This document shows, piece after piece, positions 1 through 9,589 of a stretch of DNA of 64,000 nt. The notes under the pieces were generated by a model. It was not told where the DNA came from and ran no database searches. It saw only the letters and a list, made by a program, of their open reading frames with translations. Numbering within the stretch: position 1 is the first letter of the stretch; each line of letters begins with the position of its first letter. Source of the DNA: Stutzerimonas stutzeri (GTDB lineage Bacteria; Pseudomonadota; Gammaproteobacteria; Pseudomonadales; Pseudomonadaceae); the NCBI RefSeq assembly GCF_024448985.1, contig NZ_JAMOII010000008.1, positions 1 through 64,000 of the forward strand, read 5' to 3'. The translations under genes and the position numbers were made by a program.

Positions 1-176
1 TCCCGAATGCGGCCACGAAACAACAGCATCGCAGCGCCCGGTACCGCGCCTATTGAACGCAACAGCTCATCGTAGATGCCGGTAATAAAAGCGATGGTAC
101 CGCCAGAGACGCCCGGCACGACATCTGCCGCGCCCATCGCGACGCCCTTTAGGTACAACAACAACGCGTTTTTCAT
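1..176 (-). CDS. DUF368 membrane protein (PopT-type undecaprenyl phosphate translocase), N-terminal part
   Basis: This gene runs off the left edge of the window; only the first 58 codons are visible. The translated start contains the DUF368 signature region, with [14 protein letters not shown] at residues 14-27 followed by [15 protein letters not shown]368 proteins are polytopic inner-membrane proteins. Family members such as PopT of Vibrio cholerae have been reported as undecaprenyl phosphate translocases that return the lipid carrier to the cytoplasmic face. The ATG has a good ribosome site (GGAAGGA) and lies 17 bases after the pcm stop, so it is probably the last gene of the ispF-truD-surE-pcm unit. 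The family call is firm; the transport role is by homology. Confidence 0.85.
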   Translation of the reverse strand, partial: MKNALLLYLKGVAMGAADVVPGVSGGTIAFITGIYDELLRSIGAVPGAAMLLFRGRIR

Positions 177-193
177 GCTTCCTTCCGCTGAGA

Positions 194-874
194 TCAAACT
201 ACAGGTCCATTAAGCAGCGGCACGAAGCGCACGGTATCCAGCAAGTGGCGGGAAAAACCGTCTTCCTCTCGAATGATCAGCATCAGTTGCTGGACTTCGC
301 CAACCCCGACCGGAATCACCAGCCGCCCGCCGGGAGCCAGTTGATCGAGCAGGGCTTGTGGTACGTCGGCTGCCGCCGCGGTAACGATGATGCCGTTATA
401 AGGCGCCAATGCAGGCCAACCTTCCCAACCATCACCCCAGCGAAAGACCACATTACGCAATTTGAGTTCGACCAGACGCTCTTTTGCACGATCCTGCAGC
501 GCCTGGATGCGCTCGACCGAGAATACCCGCTCGACCAGTTGTGCCAGCACAGCGGTTTGATAGCCGGAGCCGGTACCGATTTCCAACACTTTATCCAGCG
601 GGCCGTCTGCAAGTAGCAGCTCGCTCATGCGCGCGACCATGAACGGCTGCGAGATGGTCTGGTTGTGTCCGATTGGCAGCGCGGTGTCTTCGTAAGCGCG
701 ATGCGACAGAGCCTCGTCGACGAACAGATGACGCGGCGTGCGTCGAATGACCTCGAGCACGCGAGGATCGGACAGACCTTCCTCGTACAACCGCTGAATC
801 AGGCGATCGCGGGTGCGCTGCGAAGTCATGCCGGTGCCGTGGCGCAGCAGATCATCTTGTCCACGGTGATTCAC
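194..874 (-). CDS. pcm: protein-L-isoaspartate O-methyltransferase
   Basis: SAM-dependent enzyme that methylates L-isoaspartyl residues in aged proteins and so starts their repair in the cytoplasm. The PIMT motif [15 protein letters not shown] and the SAM-binding motif [12 protein letters not shown] are intact. The start chosen is a GTG at 874, which overlaps the surE stop as GTGA and has a strong GGAGG seven bases upstream, giving 226 residues. An internal ATG at 829 would give a 211-residue protein like that of P. aeruginosa but has no ribosome site. The gene is last but one in an ispF-truD-surE-pcm series and is probably translationally coupled to surE. Confidence 0.95.
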   Translation of the reverse strand: MNHRGQDDLLRHGTGMTSQRTRDRLIQRLYEEGLSDPRVLEVIRRTPRHLFVDEALSHRAYEDTALPIGHNQTISQPFMVARMSELLLADGPLDKVLEIGTGSGYQTAVLAQLVERVFSVERIQALQDRAKERLVELKLRNVVFRWGDGWEGWPALAPYNGIIVTAAAADVPQALLDQLAPGGRLVIPVGVGEVQQLMLIIREEDGFSRHLLDTVRFVPLLNGPVV

Positions 875-1620
875 AGTACGTCCTCCAGCCAGTTATCGAG
901 TCCCCTGAACGCTTCATGGAACGTCCGATCGAGCTGCAACGGTGTAATCGACACGTAGCCCTGCATCACCGCATGGAAATCGGTCCCCGGGCCGCCGTCT
1001 TCAACGTCGCCGGCAACCGAAATCCAGTATCCATCCTTGCCTCGCGGGTTGGCTTGCTTCACAGGCGGTTTGGCCCGGCTACGGTGCCCAAGGCGGGTCA
1101 ACTGAATGCCGCGGATATGATCCAGCGGCAGGTTGGGCACGTTGATGCTGAGCACGGTACGTGGCGGCAGTTCGAGCTGATCGTGTTTCTCGACCAGCTT
1201 GCGAGCGATGTAGGCAGCCGTAGGCAGATTGTCCGGAGCGCGCGAGATCAGCGAAAACGCAAATGCCGGTTTGCCAGTGAAGCGGCCTTCGATTGCTGCA
1301 GCGACGGTGCCTGAGTACAGGACGTCGTCCCCCAGATTGGCGCCCAGATTAATACCGGAAACCACCATGTCGGGTGCTTCGTCGAGCAGCCCATTCATGC
1401 CCAGGTGAACGCAATCGGTAGGTGTGCCGTTCACGCCGATGAAACCGTTCGGCATGGTCGTAGGATGAAGCGGGCGATCCAGCGTCAGCGCACTACTGGC
1501 GCCGCTCATGTCCTGGATAGGGGCGACTACGCGGCACTCGGCATAATCGGCCAGCGCGTCATAAAGCGCGGCGAGCCCGGGTGCATACACCCCGTCGTCG
1601 TTAGCGATCAGAATACGCAT
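871..1620 (-). CDS. surE: 5'/3'-nucleotidase SurE (survival protein)
   Basis: Metal-dependent nucleoside monophosphatase of the SurE family, linked in many gammaproteobacteria to stationary-phase survival and commonly found beside pcm. The protein starts [15 protein letters not shown], where the paired aspartates bind the catalytic metal, and it is 249 residues, normal for the family. The start at 1620 was chosen because it begins the conserved core; it overlaps the truD stop by one base (TGATG), indicating coupled translation. The end overlaps pcm by four bases. A longer reading from 1680 would add an unrelated arginine-rich leader lying inside truD and was rejected. Confidence 0.96.
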   Translation of the reverse strand: MRILIANDDGVYAPGLAALYDALADYAECRVVAPIQDMSGASSALTLDRPLHPTTMPNGFIGVNGTPTDCVHLGMNGLLDEAPDMVVSGINLGANLGDDVLYSGTVAAAIEGRFTGKPAFAFSLISRAPDNLPTAAYIARKLVEKHDQLELPPRTVLSINVPNLPLDHIRGIQLTRLGHRSRAKPPVKQANPRGKDGYWISVAGDVEDGGPGTDFHAVMQGYVSITPLQLDRTFHEAFRGLDNWLEDVL

Positions 1621-2660
1621 CAGATGTCCGTCTGCCCTGCCAGGCTGACCAGCTCGCGCACCACGGCTGTGGCGAAGCATCCGGTCGGCAGGACGAATTC
1701 AAGTTGCAGAATGTCAGGCCCGGGATAATGCCACGACAAGCCGCCGATGGGGAGGCGAAGAATACGCCGTTCATGCTTCATTCCAGCTTCTGCGAGCCAT
1801 TTGGCGATTGCCGGCTCCGTTGCCGCGGCATTCGATTCCAGAACCTGTGTCATGCCGCCTGGGGGCGCCTCGCCGCCGCCCCACAAGGGGCCGGTAGGGT
1901 GCAGGTCGAGCATGGCCAGACGCGGGTCGCTGCATTCGGGCTCGCCTGCTGGGAAGAAGCTCCGACTGTCGGTGAAGGCCAACAGATCGCCCACCTGAGC
2001 CTTATCCCAGGTCCCGCTCGCGACACGCTCGGCCAAGACCCGATTGAACATATAGCTGCGCCCCGCCGAGAGCAGCCGCGAGCGCAGGTTGCGTTGCACG
2101 GGAAGCTCCTGTCGCTCGGCATATTCGCGCGCGCCATGAACGTTGCTGCCCTCGAAGCCGAAGCGCTGCAGGCCGAAATAGTTAGGCACGCCGTGCGTCT
2201 TGATTCGCTCGAGGCGCGCGTCCAGTTCAGCGTGTTCGGCCTGCAGTTGTGTCAGGCGCAGGGTGAAGCCGTTAGCCGAGTGGGCGCCGCGCTGCAGTTT
2301 ACGCTGGTGACGGCAGGTCTTGAGAATCCTCAGTGTTTCGTCTTCAGCTCTATCCAAAGTGGGATCGGCCTTGCCCGGCAGATGCAGGCTGAACCACTGG
2401 CGGGTCAGCGCTTGACGATCCTTCAGACCGGCGTAGCTGATATTGCGCACCGGGACTCCGGCGGCGCGGGAGATGCGGCGGGCCGCTTCCTCGGTATTGA
2501 GGTTGCGCTTCTCGACCCAGAGCCAGAGGTGCTCGCCTTCGCCGGACAACGGAATGTCCAGCACTTCATCGACTTGAAAGTCCTCGGCCACGGCCTTGAG
2601 CACCGCGCTGCCACATGGCCCGCCGTGCGCCTGCGGCCCGAGCAATTGGTCTTCGGTCAT
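1620..2660 (-). CDS. truD: tRNA pseudouridine(13) synthase
   Basis: Converts U13 of tRNA-Glu to pseudouridine. The 346-residue product has the TruD-specific segment [18 protein letters not shown] near residues 79-96, which holds the catalytic aspartate, and a later NYFGLQRFG motif. The gene overlaps ispF by four bases upstream and surE by one base downstream, matching the conserved ispD-ispF-truD-surE-pcm order, although here ispD lies about 6.5 kb away. Length and motifs are normal. Confidence 0.96.
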   Translation of the reverse strand: MTEDQLLGPQAHGGPCGSAVLKAVAEDFQVDEVLDIPLSGEGEHLWLWVEKRNLNTEEAARRISRAAGVPVRNISYAGLKDRQALTRQWFSLHLPGKADPTLDRAEDETLRILKTCRHQRKLQRGAHSANGFTLRLTQLQAEHAELDARLERIKTHGVPNYFGLQRFGFEGSNVHGAREYAERQELPVQRNLRSRLLSAGRSYMFNRVLAERVASGTWDKAQVGDLLAFTDSRSFFPAGEPECSDPRLAMLDLHPTGPLWGGGEAPPGGMTQVLESNAAATEPAIAKWLAEAGMKHERRILRLPIGGLSWHYPGPDILQLEFVLPTGCFATAVVRELVSLAGQTDI

Positions 2661-3130
2661 GCGCGGACCAGCAGGGCGACGGCGTGAACGGCGATGCCCT
2701 CTTCCCGCCCGACGAAACCCAGCTTCTCGGTAGTGGTGGCCTTGACGTTGACCTGGTCCAACTCGACCTGCAGATCTTCGGCGATCAGGCCGCGCATGGC
2801 CTCGATATGCGGCGCCATCCTCGGTGCTTGGGCAATGAGGGTGGCGTCGACATTACCGACCTCCCAGCCCTTGCTCTTCACCTGTTCCAGGACATGGCGC
2901 AGCAGTACACGGCTGTCGGCGCCCTTGAACTGCGGGTCGGTATCCGGGAAATGCTTGCCGATATCGCCCAGCGCGGCGGCACCGAGCAGCGCATCGCTGA
3001 GCGCATGCAGCAGCACGTCACCATCGGAATGCGCCAGCAGACCGAACCTGTGAGGAATCCGTACTCCACCGAGGGTAATGAAGTCGCCCTCGCCGAAGCG
3101 GTGCACGTCATAGCCGTGGCCAATACGCAT
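2657..3130 (-). CDS. ispF: 2-C-methyl-D-erythritol 2,4-cyclodiphosphate synthase
   Basis: Fifth step of the MEP isoprenoid pathway: forms the cyclic diphosphate from CDP-methylerythritol phosphate, releasing CMP. At 157 residues it is full length. The zinc ligands appear in GHGYDVHRF near the N terminus, and [26 protein letters not shown] follows in pieces typical of the family. It starts a four-gene overlapping series (ispF-truD-surE-pcm). The partner gene ispD, usually adjacent in enterics, is separated by the 3.2-9.5 kb accessory segment, as also known in P. aeruginosa, where formaldehyde genes sit between them. Confidence 0.96.
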   Translation of the reverse strand: MRIGHGYDVHRFGEGDFITLGGVRIPHRFGLLAHSDGDVLLHALSDALLGAAALGDIGKHFPDTDPQFKGADSRVLLRHVLEQVKSKGWEVGNVDATLIAQAPRMAPHIEAMRGLIAEDLQVELDQVNVKATTTEKLGFVGREEGIAVHAVALLVRA

Positions 3131-3248
3131 AGTCAGAACACCCTTGAAAGATCAGCGGCGGATTCTACAGGAGACGTGATGGCTTGGCTCATCGGCTCCG
3201 GAGCCGGCATCAACGAGCGCGATAGTCACCATCAACCGAATCGATCCC

Positions 3249-3268
3249 ATATCGTTATTCGACGATAT
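3249..3268. promoter_or_regulatory. palindromic operator of the arsR-xenB unit
   Basis: A perfect inverted repeat, ATATCGT and ACGATAT separated by six bases, lies about 40 bases before the ArsR-type gene. ArsR/SmtB repressors typically bind AT-rich interrupted palindromes over their own promoter. A further ATCGCGAT lies just downstream near 3281-3288. The AT-rich composition contrasts with the flanking genes and fits a promoter/operator. Direct binding is inferred. Confidence 0.6.
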
Positions 3269-3309
3269 ATATTTCGCTCCATCGCGATAAACCGAACCAG
3301 ACGAACCCC

Positions 3310-3612
3310 ATGCCCGACGACTTCGACGACATCATCAAGGCCCTCGCCCACCCGCTACGCCGGGAAATCCTGCAGTGGCTGAAGGAGCCGCAACGGTATT
3401 TTCCCGAGCAGCACCATTCCCTGGAGAACGGCGTCTGCGCCGGGCAGATCGACCAGCGGGCCGGTCTTTCGCAATCGACGGTATCGGCCCACTTGGCCAC
3501 CCTACAGCGAGCCGGGTTGATCACCAGCCGCAAAGTCGGCCAGTGGCATTTCTTTCAACGCAATGAGCCGGTCATCCAGGATTTTCTGGCCCGCATCGGC
3601 CAGGAACTCTGA
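3310..3612 (+). CDS. ArsR-family winged-helix transcriptional regulator
   Basis: A 100-residue winged-helix repressor. The start IIKALAHPLRREILQWLK is the ArsR signature, and the recognition helix region reads LSQSTVSAHLATLQRAGLI. A segment rich in H, E and one C (around residues 33-46) interrupts the usual spacing; classical metal-binding ELCVCDL is absent, so it may sense an organic electrophile or redox signal rather than a metal. It sits 24 bases before xenB on the same strand and probably represses both genes through the palindrome upstream. Ligand unknown. Confidence 0.88.
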   Translation: MPDDFDDIIKALAHPLRREILQWLKEPQRYFPEQHHSLENGVCAGQIDQRAGLSQSTVSAHLATLQRAGLITSRKVGQWHFFQRNEPVIQDFLARIGQEL

Positions 3613-3636
3613 ATCTTCTATAGAAGGAGCAACACC

Positions 3637-4686
3637 ATGCCCACACTTTTCGATCCGATCCGCATTGGCGAGCTGGAACTGGCTAACCGCGTCATCATGG
3701 CGCCTCTGACCCGCTGCCGTGCCGAGCCCGGCCGCGTACCGGGCGAGCTGATGGTCGAGTACTACGCCCAGCGCGCCGATGCCGGCCTCATCATCAGCGA
3801 AGCCACCTCGGTAACGCCCATGGGCGTCGGCTACCCGGACACGCCCGGCATCTGGTCCGCCGAGCAGGTGCAGGGCTGGAAGAAGATCACCGACGCGGTA
3901 CATGCCAAGGGCGGCAAGATCGTACTGCAGCTCTGGCATGTTGGCCGCATCTCCGACCCGCTCTACCTCGACGGCGAGCTGCCGGTCGCACCCAGCGCCA
4001 TCAAGCCGGCCGGACATGTAAGCCTGGTACGGCCGATGAAGGATTACGAAACGCCGCGCGCGCTGGAAACCGAAGAAATAGCCGGCATCGTCGAGGCCTA
4101 CCGCAAAGGTGCCGAAAATGCCAAGGAAGCCGGTTTCGACGGTGTGGAAATTCACGGTGCCAATGGATATCTGCTCGACCAGTTCCTGCAGGACAGCACC
4201 AACCAGCGTACCGACCAGTACGGCGGCTCGCTAGCAAATCGCGCACGCCTGATGTTGGAAGTCACCGATGCCGCGATCAGCGTTTGGGGCGCCGGCCGCG
4301 TCGGCGTACACCTGGCACCGCGTGCCGACTCCCACGATATGGGCGACTCCAACCGCACCGAGACCTTCGGCTACGTGGCTCGCGAGCTCGGTAAGCGCGG
4401 CATCGCATTCATCTGCACGCGTGAAAAAGCCGGAGAAGACAGCCTCGGCCCGCAGCTGAAGCAGATCTTCGGCGGCGTCTACATCGCCAACGAACGCTTC
4501 ACTGGCGAACAGGCCAACGCCTGGCTGGCCGACGGCAAAGCCGACGCGGTGGCCTTCGGCATTCCTTATATCGCTAACCCGGACCTGGTCGAGCGCCTGC
4601 GCCAGGACGCGCCGCTCAACGAGCCCAAACCTGAGCTGTTCTACGCCCAGGGCGCAGAGGGCTACACCGATTATCCATCGCTCTAG
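3637..4686 (+). CDS. xenB: Old Yellow Enzyme family alkene/xenobiotic reductase
   Basis: FMN-dependent NAD(P)H oxidoreductase of the XenB/NemA group, known to reduce activated alkenes such as N-ethylmaleimide and nitro compounds such as nitroglycerin. The 349-residue barrel carries PLTRCR at residues 24-29, where T25 and C27 are expected to tune the flavin, the substrate-binding pair H173 and N176 in HGANGYLLDQFL, and RTDQYGGS. Length and sequence closely match remembered Pseudomonas XenB. A strong AGAAGGAG site precedes the ATG. The upstream ArsR regulator suggests induction by electrophiles. XenB is preferred over NemA, though the two are close. Confidence 0.9.
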   Translation: MPTLFDPIRIGELELANRVIMAPLTRCRAEPGRVPGELMVEYYAQRADAGLIISEATSVTPMGVGYPDTPGIWSAEQVQGWKKITDAVHAKGGKIVLQLWHVGRISDPLYLDGELPVAPSAIKPAGHVSLVRPMKDYETPRALETEEIAGIVEAYRKGAENAKEAGFDGVEIHGANGYLLDQFLQDSTNQRTDQYGGSLANRARLMLEVTDAAISVWGAGRVGVHLAPRADSHDMGDSNRTETFGYVARELGKRGIAFICTREKAGEDSLGPQLKQIFGGVYIANERFTGEQANAWLADGKADAVAFGIPYIANPDLVERLRQDAPLNEPKPELFYAQGAEGYTDYPSL

Positions 4687-4700
4687 CTCCAAGCGATGAA

Positions 4701-4736
4701 AAGGCCCAGCCGGTCACTCCGGTTGGGCCTTTTTTC
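4701..4736. terminator. bidirectional rho-independent terminator between xenB and fghA
   Basis: A GC-rich stem (AAGGCCCAGCCGG pairing with CCGGTTGGGCCTT, with one wobble) around the loop TCACT is followed by a T run on the plus strand and by TTTTC on the minus strand. It lies between the convergent xenB and fghA genes and can serve both. Confidence 0.9.
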
Positions 4737-4776
4737 GTTTTGATCGTTTCCATTCCCGCGGGGGAACGCCTTCCTG

Positions 4777-5622
4777 TCAGGACCTCAACGCCTCGGCATG
4801 ATGTCGCAGATGATCATCAATGAAGCTGGCGATGAAATAGTAGCTGTGGTCGTAGCCCGGCTGGATGCGCAGGGTCAGCGGGTGCCCCGCCGCCTTGGCC
4901 GCAGCCTCCAGCGCCTCGGGCTTGAGCTGGTTTTCCATGAAGTCGTCACGGTCACCCTGATCCACCAGCAGCGGTAGCTTCTCGCCGGCTTCGGCCAACA
5001 GCGCGCAGGTATCCCATTCGCGCCAGCGCGAGCGATCCTCGCCCAGATAGCGGGAAAACGCCTTTTCGCCCCAGGGGCAATTGGCGGGATTGGTGATGGG
5101 CGAGAAGGCCGAAACCGATTGATAACGTCCAGGATTCTTCAGCGCACAGACCAGCGCACCGTGGCCGCCCATGGAGTGCCCACTGATGCCGCGCTTGTCG
5201 GACACCGGGAAGTTCGCCTCGATCAACGCCGGCAATTCATCGACCACGTAGTCGTACATGCGGTAGTGCTGCGCCCAGGGCTTCTGTGTAGCGTTGAGGT
5301 AGAAACCGGCACCCAGGCCGAAATCCCAGGCACCGTCCGGGTCATCCGGGACGGCCGGCCCGCGCGGGCTGGTATCCGGCGCGACGATGATCAGCCCCAG
5401 CTCGGCGGCCAGCCGATGCGCACCGGCTTTCTGCATGAAGTTCTCGTCGGTGCAGGTCAGCCCCGACAACCAATACAGCACCGGCAGCTTCTCGCCCTGC
5501 TCCGCCTGCGGCGGCAAGTACACGGCGAACACCATGTCGCAGTTCAGGCTGCTGGAGCGATGACGGTAACGCTTGTGCCAGCCGCCGAAGCTCTTCTGGC
5601 AGGAGATGTTTTCAAGAGTCAT
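4777..5622 (-). CDS. fghA: S-formylglutathione hydrolase
   Basis: Hydrolyses S-formylglutathione to formate and glutathione, the second step of glutathione-dependent formaldehyde oxidation. The 281-residue alpha/beta hydrolase has the nucleophile S150 in GHSMGGHGA, plus the family segment [14 protein letters not shown] and a C-terminal GYDHSYYF holding the catalytic histidine. It lies downstream of adhC on the same strand, separated by about 90 bases of repeat sequence. Orthologous to the esterase gene next to adhC in P. aeruginosa. Confidence 0.95.
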   Translation of the reverse strand: MTLENISCQKSFGGWHKRYRHRSSSLNCDMVFAVYLPPQAEQGEKLPVLYWLSGLTCTDENFMQKAGAHRLAAELGLIIVAPDTSPRGPAVPDDPDGAWDFGLGAGFYLNATQKPWAQHYRMYDYVVDELPALIEANFPVSDKRGISGHSMGGHGALVCALKNPGRYQSVSAFSPITNPANCPWGEKAFSRYLGEDRSRWREWDTCALLAEAGEKLPLLVDQGDRDDFMENQLKPEALEAAAKAAGHPLTLRIQPGYDHSYYFIASFIDDHLRHHAEALRS

Positions 5623-5636
5623 AAGCCCTCCGGGCC

Positions 5637-5715
5637 GCTGGAAGCTGGAAGCTGGAAGCTGGAAGCTGGAAGCTGGAAGCGTGTGGCTTCAAGCTAAGAG
5701 CTTCCAGCTTCTGGC
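5637..5715. repeat. GAAGCTG heptamer tandem repeat with inverted copy
   Basis: The unit GAAGCTG is repeated five full times plus a partial copy at 5641-5680, preceded by a partial GCTG. After a short spacer, 5699-5711 (AGCTTCCAGCTTC) is a perfect 13-base reverse complement of the repeat, so the adhC-fghA spacer can fold into a long hairpin with alternative registers. It sits immediately after the adhC stop and before fghA. It could terminate, attenuate or stabilise the adhC message; the array may vary in length between strains. Confidence 0.85.
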
Positions 5716-6927
<1,212 letters not shown>

Positions 6928-6952
6928 TCACGTCTCTAAATAGGAGTCCGAC

Positions 6953-7852
6953 ATGAATCGCTGGGAAGGTCTCGACGAATTCGTCGCCGTCGCCGAATGC
7001 GGCAGCTTCATGCGAGCCGCCGAGCAATTGCGGGTATCGTCCTCTCACGTCAGCCGCCAGGTGGCGCGCCTCGAAGAGCGCTTGCAGGCCCGCCTGCTCT
7101 ACCGCACCACGCGCCGCGTCTCGCTGACCGAGGCAGGGCATACCTTTCTTTCCCGTTGCCAGCGCTTGATCGAAGAGCGCGACGAAGCCTTCCATGCCAT
7201 CGGTGACCTGCACGCGGCTCCCACCGGGCTACTGCGCATGACCGCTGCCGTGGCTTACGGCGAGCGCTTCATCGTGCCGCTGGTGAACGAGTTCATGGCG
7301 CAGCATCCGCAATTGCGGGTCGAGATCGAGCTGTCCAACCGCACCCTGGACTTGGTGCAGGAGGGCTTCGATCTGGCCATACGCTTGGGCCGGCTCAGCG
7401 AATCGCGGCTTGTGGCAACCCGCATCGCGCCGCGGGCCATGTACCTGTGTGCCGCGCCGGCCTACCTCGAACGCTACGGGCGCCCGCACACGCTTTCCGA
7501 ACTGGCGCGGCACAACTGCCTGGTGGGCACGGGCGATAGCTGGATGCTGCAGGTCGATGGCCGTGAGCAACCGTTCAAACCCAGCGGCAATTGGCGTTGC
7601 AACAGCGGCCAGGCGGTACTGGACGCCGCCCTGCGCGGCTTCGGGCTGTGTCAGTTGCCGGATTACTACGTGCAGGAGCCGCTGCGCCGAGGTGAGCTGG
7701 TGTCGCTGCTGGAAGCCAATCAGCCACCCAATACCGCCGTCTGGGCCGTCTACCCGCAGCGCCGCTATCCGCTGCCAAAGGTGCGCCTGCTGATCCAAGC
7801 ATTGAAGCAAGGCCTGGCCAGTCGCCCGGAATACCGCAGCGGACGCAACTGA
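6953..7852 (+). CDS. gfnR: LysR-family regulator of formaldehyde detoxification (GfnR-like)
   Basis: A 299-residue LysR-type regulator. The N-terminal helix-turn-helix spans roughly residues 3-62 (AECGSFMRAAEQLRVSSSHVSRQ); a LysR substrate-binding domain follows, with the subfamily segment EGFDLAIRLG near residue 145. It is divergent from adhC, the position of gfnR (PA3630) in P. aeruginosa, which activates the glutathione-dependent formaldehyde pathway. The symbol rests on position and family membership. The start has an AGGAGTCC ribosome site. Confidence 0.85.
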   Translation: MNRWEGLDEFVAVAECGSFMRAAEQLRVSSSHVSRQVARLEERLQARLLYRTTRRVSLTEAGHTFLSRCQRLIEERDEAFHAIGDLHAAPTGLLRMTAAVAYGERFIVPLVNEFMAQHPQLRVEIELSNRTLDLVQEGFDLAIRLGRLSESRLVATRIAPRAMYLCAAPAYLERYGRPHTLSELARHNCLVGTGDSWMLQVDGREQPFKPSGNWRCNSGQAVLDAALRGFGLCQLPDYYVQEPLRRGELVSLLEANQPPNTAVWAVYPQRRYPLPKVRLLIQALKQGLASRPEYRSGRN

Positions 7853-7983
7853 GGTGCTACGGCGCCGCGCGTCTGACTGCCTATTTCGGGAGGAACCCGC
7901 CTCCGTAGGCCACGTCGATATTGTGTAGCCGGTGCCCTTTGCGTTTGCCTGGAGCTACCCGGCGATTCAATCAGGAGGACATC

Positions 7984-8298
7984 ATGCAGATTCTGGTGAA
8001 CAGCAATCACAGCGTCAGCGTAACCAGCAACCTCGAGGAGCACGTGAAAGCAACTGTGGAGAGTGAGCTGGAGCGTTTCGATGATCAGCTGACCCGAGTC
8101 GAAGTTCATCTCAACGATGAGAACAGCGGTAAGAGCGGCCCTCAGGACAAGCGTTGTCAGATGGAAGCCCGAGTGAAAGGCCATGAGCCAATTTCGGCCA
8201 CCCACAAGGCGGACTCCATGACGCTCGCCATCGACGGCGCCGCGGAAAAGCTCAACCATGCCTTGGCGCATGCCCTGGACAAACTCAACCATCACTGA
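7984..8298 (+). CDS. short HPF/RaiA-family ribosome hibernation protein
   Basis: A 104-residue member of the S30AE (HPF/RaiA) family, which binds the 30S decoding region in resting cells. The fold is recognisable from MQILVNSNHSVSVTSNLEEHV, a middle beta strand TRVEVHLND, and the C-terminal helix MTLAIDGAAEKLNHALAHAL. It differs clearly from the standard Pseudomonas Hpf usually encoded beside rpoN, so it is probably a second, specialised copy. The ATG at 7984 has a strong CAGGAGG site; a longer in-frame reading from 7921 was rejected. Only 65 bases separate it from the baeRF-family gene downstream, with no obvious terminator, so both are likely one transcript. Confidence 0.88.
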   Translation: MQILVNSNHSVSVTSNLEEHVKATVESELERFDDQLTRVEVHLNDENSGKSGPQDKRCQMEARVKGHEPISATHKADSMTLAIDGAAEKLNHALAHALDKLNHH

Positions 8299-8363
8299 CC
8301 CGTCACGAACCAGGCCGTCAACGCCCGAGGGACCGAACCACCCGACTACGAAAGAGGCCATGC

Positions 8364-9530
8364 ATGAACAGATTGCTCGATCGTGAAACCATGTCCCAGC
8401 TGCTGGCGAAGCGCGAGGCACCCTGCCTGTCGCTGTACCAGCCCACCCACCGCAGCTTTCCCGAGCGCCAGCAAGACCCGATCCGCTTTAAGCATCTGGT
8501 GCGACAGCTCGAAGATTCTCTCAAACAGCAGGGCCGAGGCGATCAGGCCAAATCGCTGCTCGAGCCGTTTTACGCGCTGATCGATGATGTCGATTTCTGG
8601 AACTCCAATCGCGACGGCTTGGCCGTGTTCGGCGCCAAAGACTATTTCGAGGTGTTCCGACTGCAGCGCAACGTGCCGGAGCTGGCGGTCGCTAATGATC
8701 GTATGCACCTTAAGCCGCTGCTGCGCATTGCCCAATCCGCCGATCGTTACCAGATCCTCGCGATAACGCTGGATTCGGTACGCCTGTTCGAAGGCAACCG
8801 TGATGGTGTCGATGAAGTTCCGCTTGCCGACGGCGTACCGAAGACTGTGGAAGAGGCACTTGGCCGCGACCTGACTGAGAAAGGTCAAACAGGATTTCCG
8901 CAAGGTTATAGCCGCGCCAGCGAGCGTGGCGACCCCATGCAGGTTGAAAGCGGCGGGGCCGGGCGACAGGACGAAATCGATCGAGACCGCGAACGCTTCT
9001 TCCGAGAAGTCGATCGCGCCTTCCTTGAGCATCACAGCCGCAAGACCCGACTGCCGCTGATTCTCGCTGGACTCGCAGAACACCAGTCCCACTTCCGCAA
9101 GCTCAGTCACAACGAGTTTCTGTTACCCGACGGTATCGAAAACGATGTCTCCCTGCTCAGTCGGGACGAGCTGCGAGAAAAGAGTTGGATGGTAATGCAG
9201 CCGCGTTATATCAAACGCCTCGAAGGATTCATCAACCAGTACGGCGAATCGCACGGTCAAGGTCTGGCCACCGATCAGCTCGAACAGATCGGTCAGGCGA
9301 CTCTGGAAGGTCGGGTGGCGACGTTGCTGGTCGAAGCTGATCGCCAGATACCGGGGATGGCGGACAAGCAGGAAGGCAAGGCGATAGCGGTCGACGATGG
9401 GTCAGCCACCACACCCGATCTGCTCGACGAGTTGACGATCTGGACGTTGGAACAAGGCGGCGAAGTGATCTCGGTGCCCACCGAGCGTATGCCAACCGCG
9501 AGCGGCGCGGCGGCGATCTACCGCTACTGA
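8364..9530 (+). CDS. baeRF-family (Balon-type) ribosome hibernation factor candidate
   Basis: A 388-residue protein of the bacterial archaeo-eukaryotic release factor 1-like family (baeRF; relatives include mycobacterial Rv2629 and Balon of Psychrobacter). Family marks are WNSNRDGLAVFGAKDYFEVF at residues 79-98 in the N domain, a middle region with a helical charged stretch (203-225), and the C-terminal domain ending LLDELTIWTLEQGG then VPTERMPTASGAAAIYRY. Balon was described as entering the ribosomal A site with EF-Tu and protecting idle ribosomes. The eRF1 GGQ tripeptide is not present; the glycine-rich GGAGRQ at 197-202 is the nearest resemblance. Pairing with the HPF-like gene supports a hibernation role. 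Start has AGAGG upstream. Confidence 0.8.
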   Translation: MNRLLDRETMSQLLAKREAPCLSLYQPTHRSFPERQQDPIRFKHLVRQLEDSLKQQGRGDQAKSLLEPFYALIDDVDFWNSNRDGLAVFGAKDYFEVFRLQRNVPELAVANDRMHLKPLLRIAQSADRYQILAITLDSVRLFEGNRDGVDEVPLADGVPKTVEEALGRDLTEKGQTGFPQGYSRASERGDPMQVESGGAGRQDEIDRDRERFFREVDRAFLEHHSRKTRLPLILAGLAEHQSHFRKLSHNEFLLPDGIENDVSLLSRDELREKSWMVMQPRYIKRLEGFINQYGESHGQGLATDQLEQIGQATLEGRVATLLVEADRQIPGMADKQEGKAIAVDDGSATTPDLLDELTIWTLEQGGEVISVPTERMPTASGAAAIYRY

Positions 9531-9589
9531 TCAGTCACCGCCACGAAACTGCGAAAGAATCGCGCTTCACGACGCACAGCGCTGCGCAA

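Noticed and set aside
2615-3382. 255-codon open frame opposite ispF and spanning the arsR promoter
   Set aside because: Antisense to ispF and reads through the palindromic operator into arsR in another frame.
5641-5680. Possible CRISPR-like array
   Set aside because: The unit is 7 bases with no spacers between copies, so it is a simple tandem repeat.
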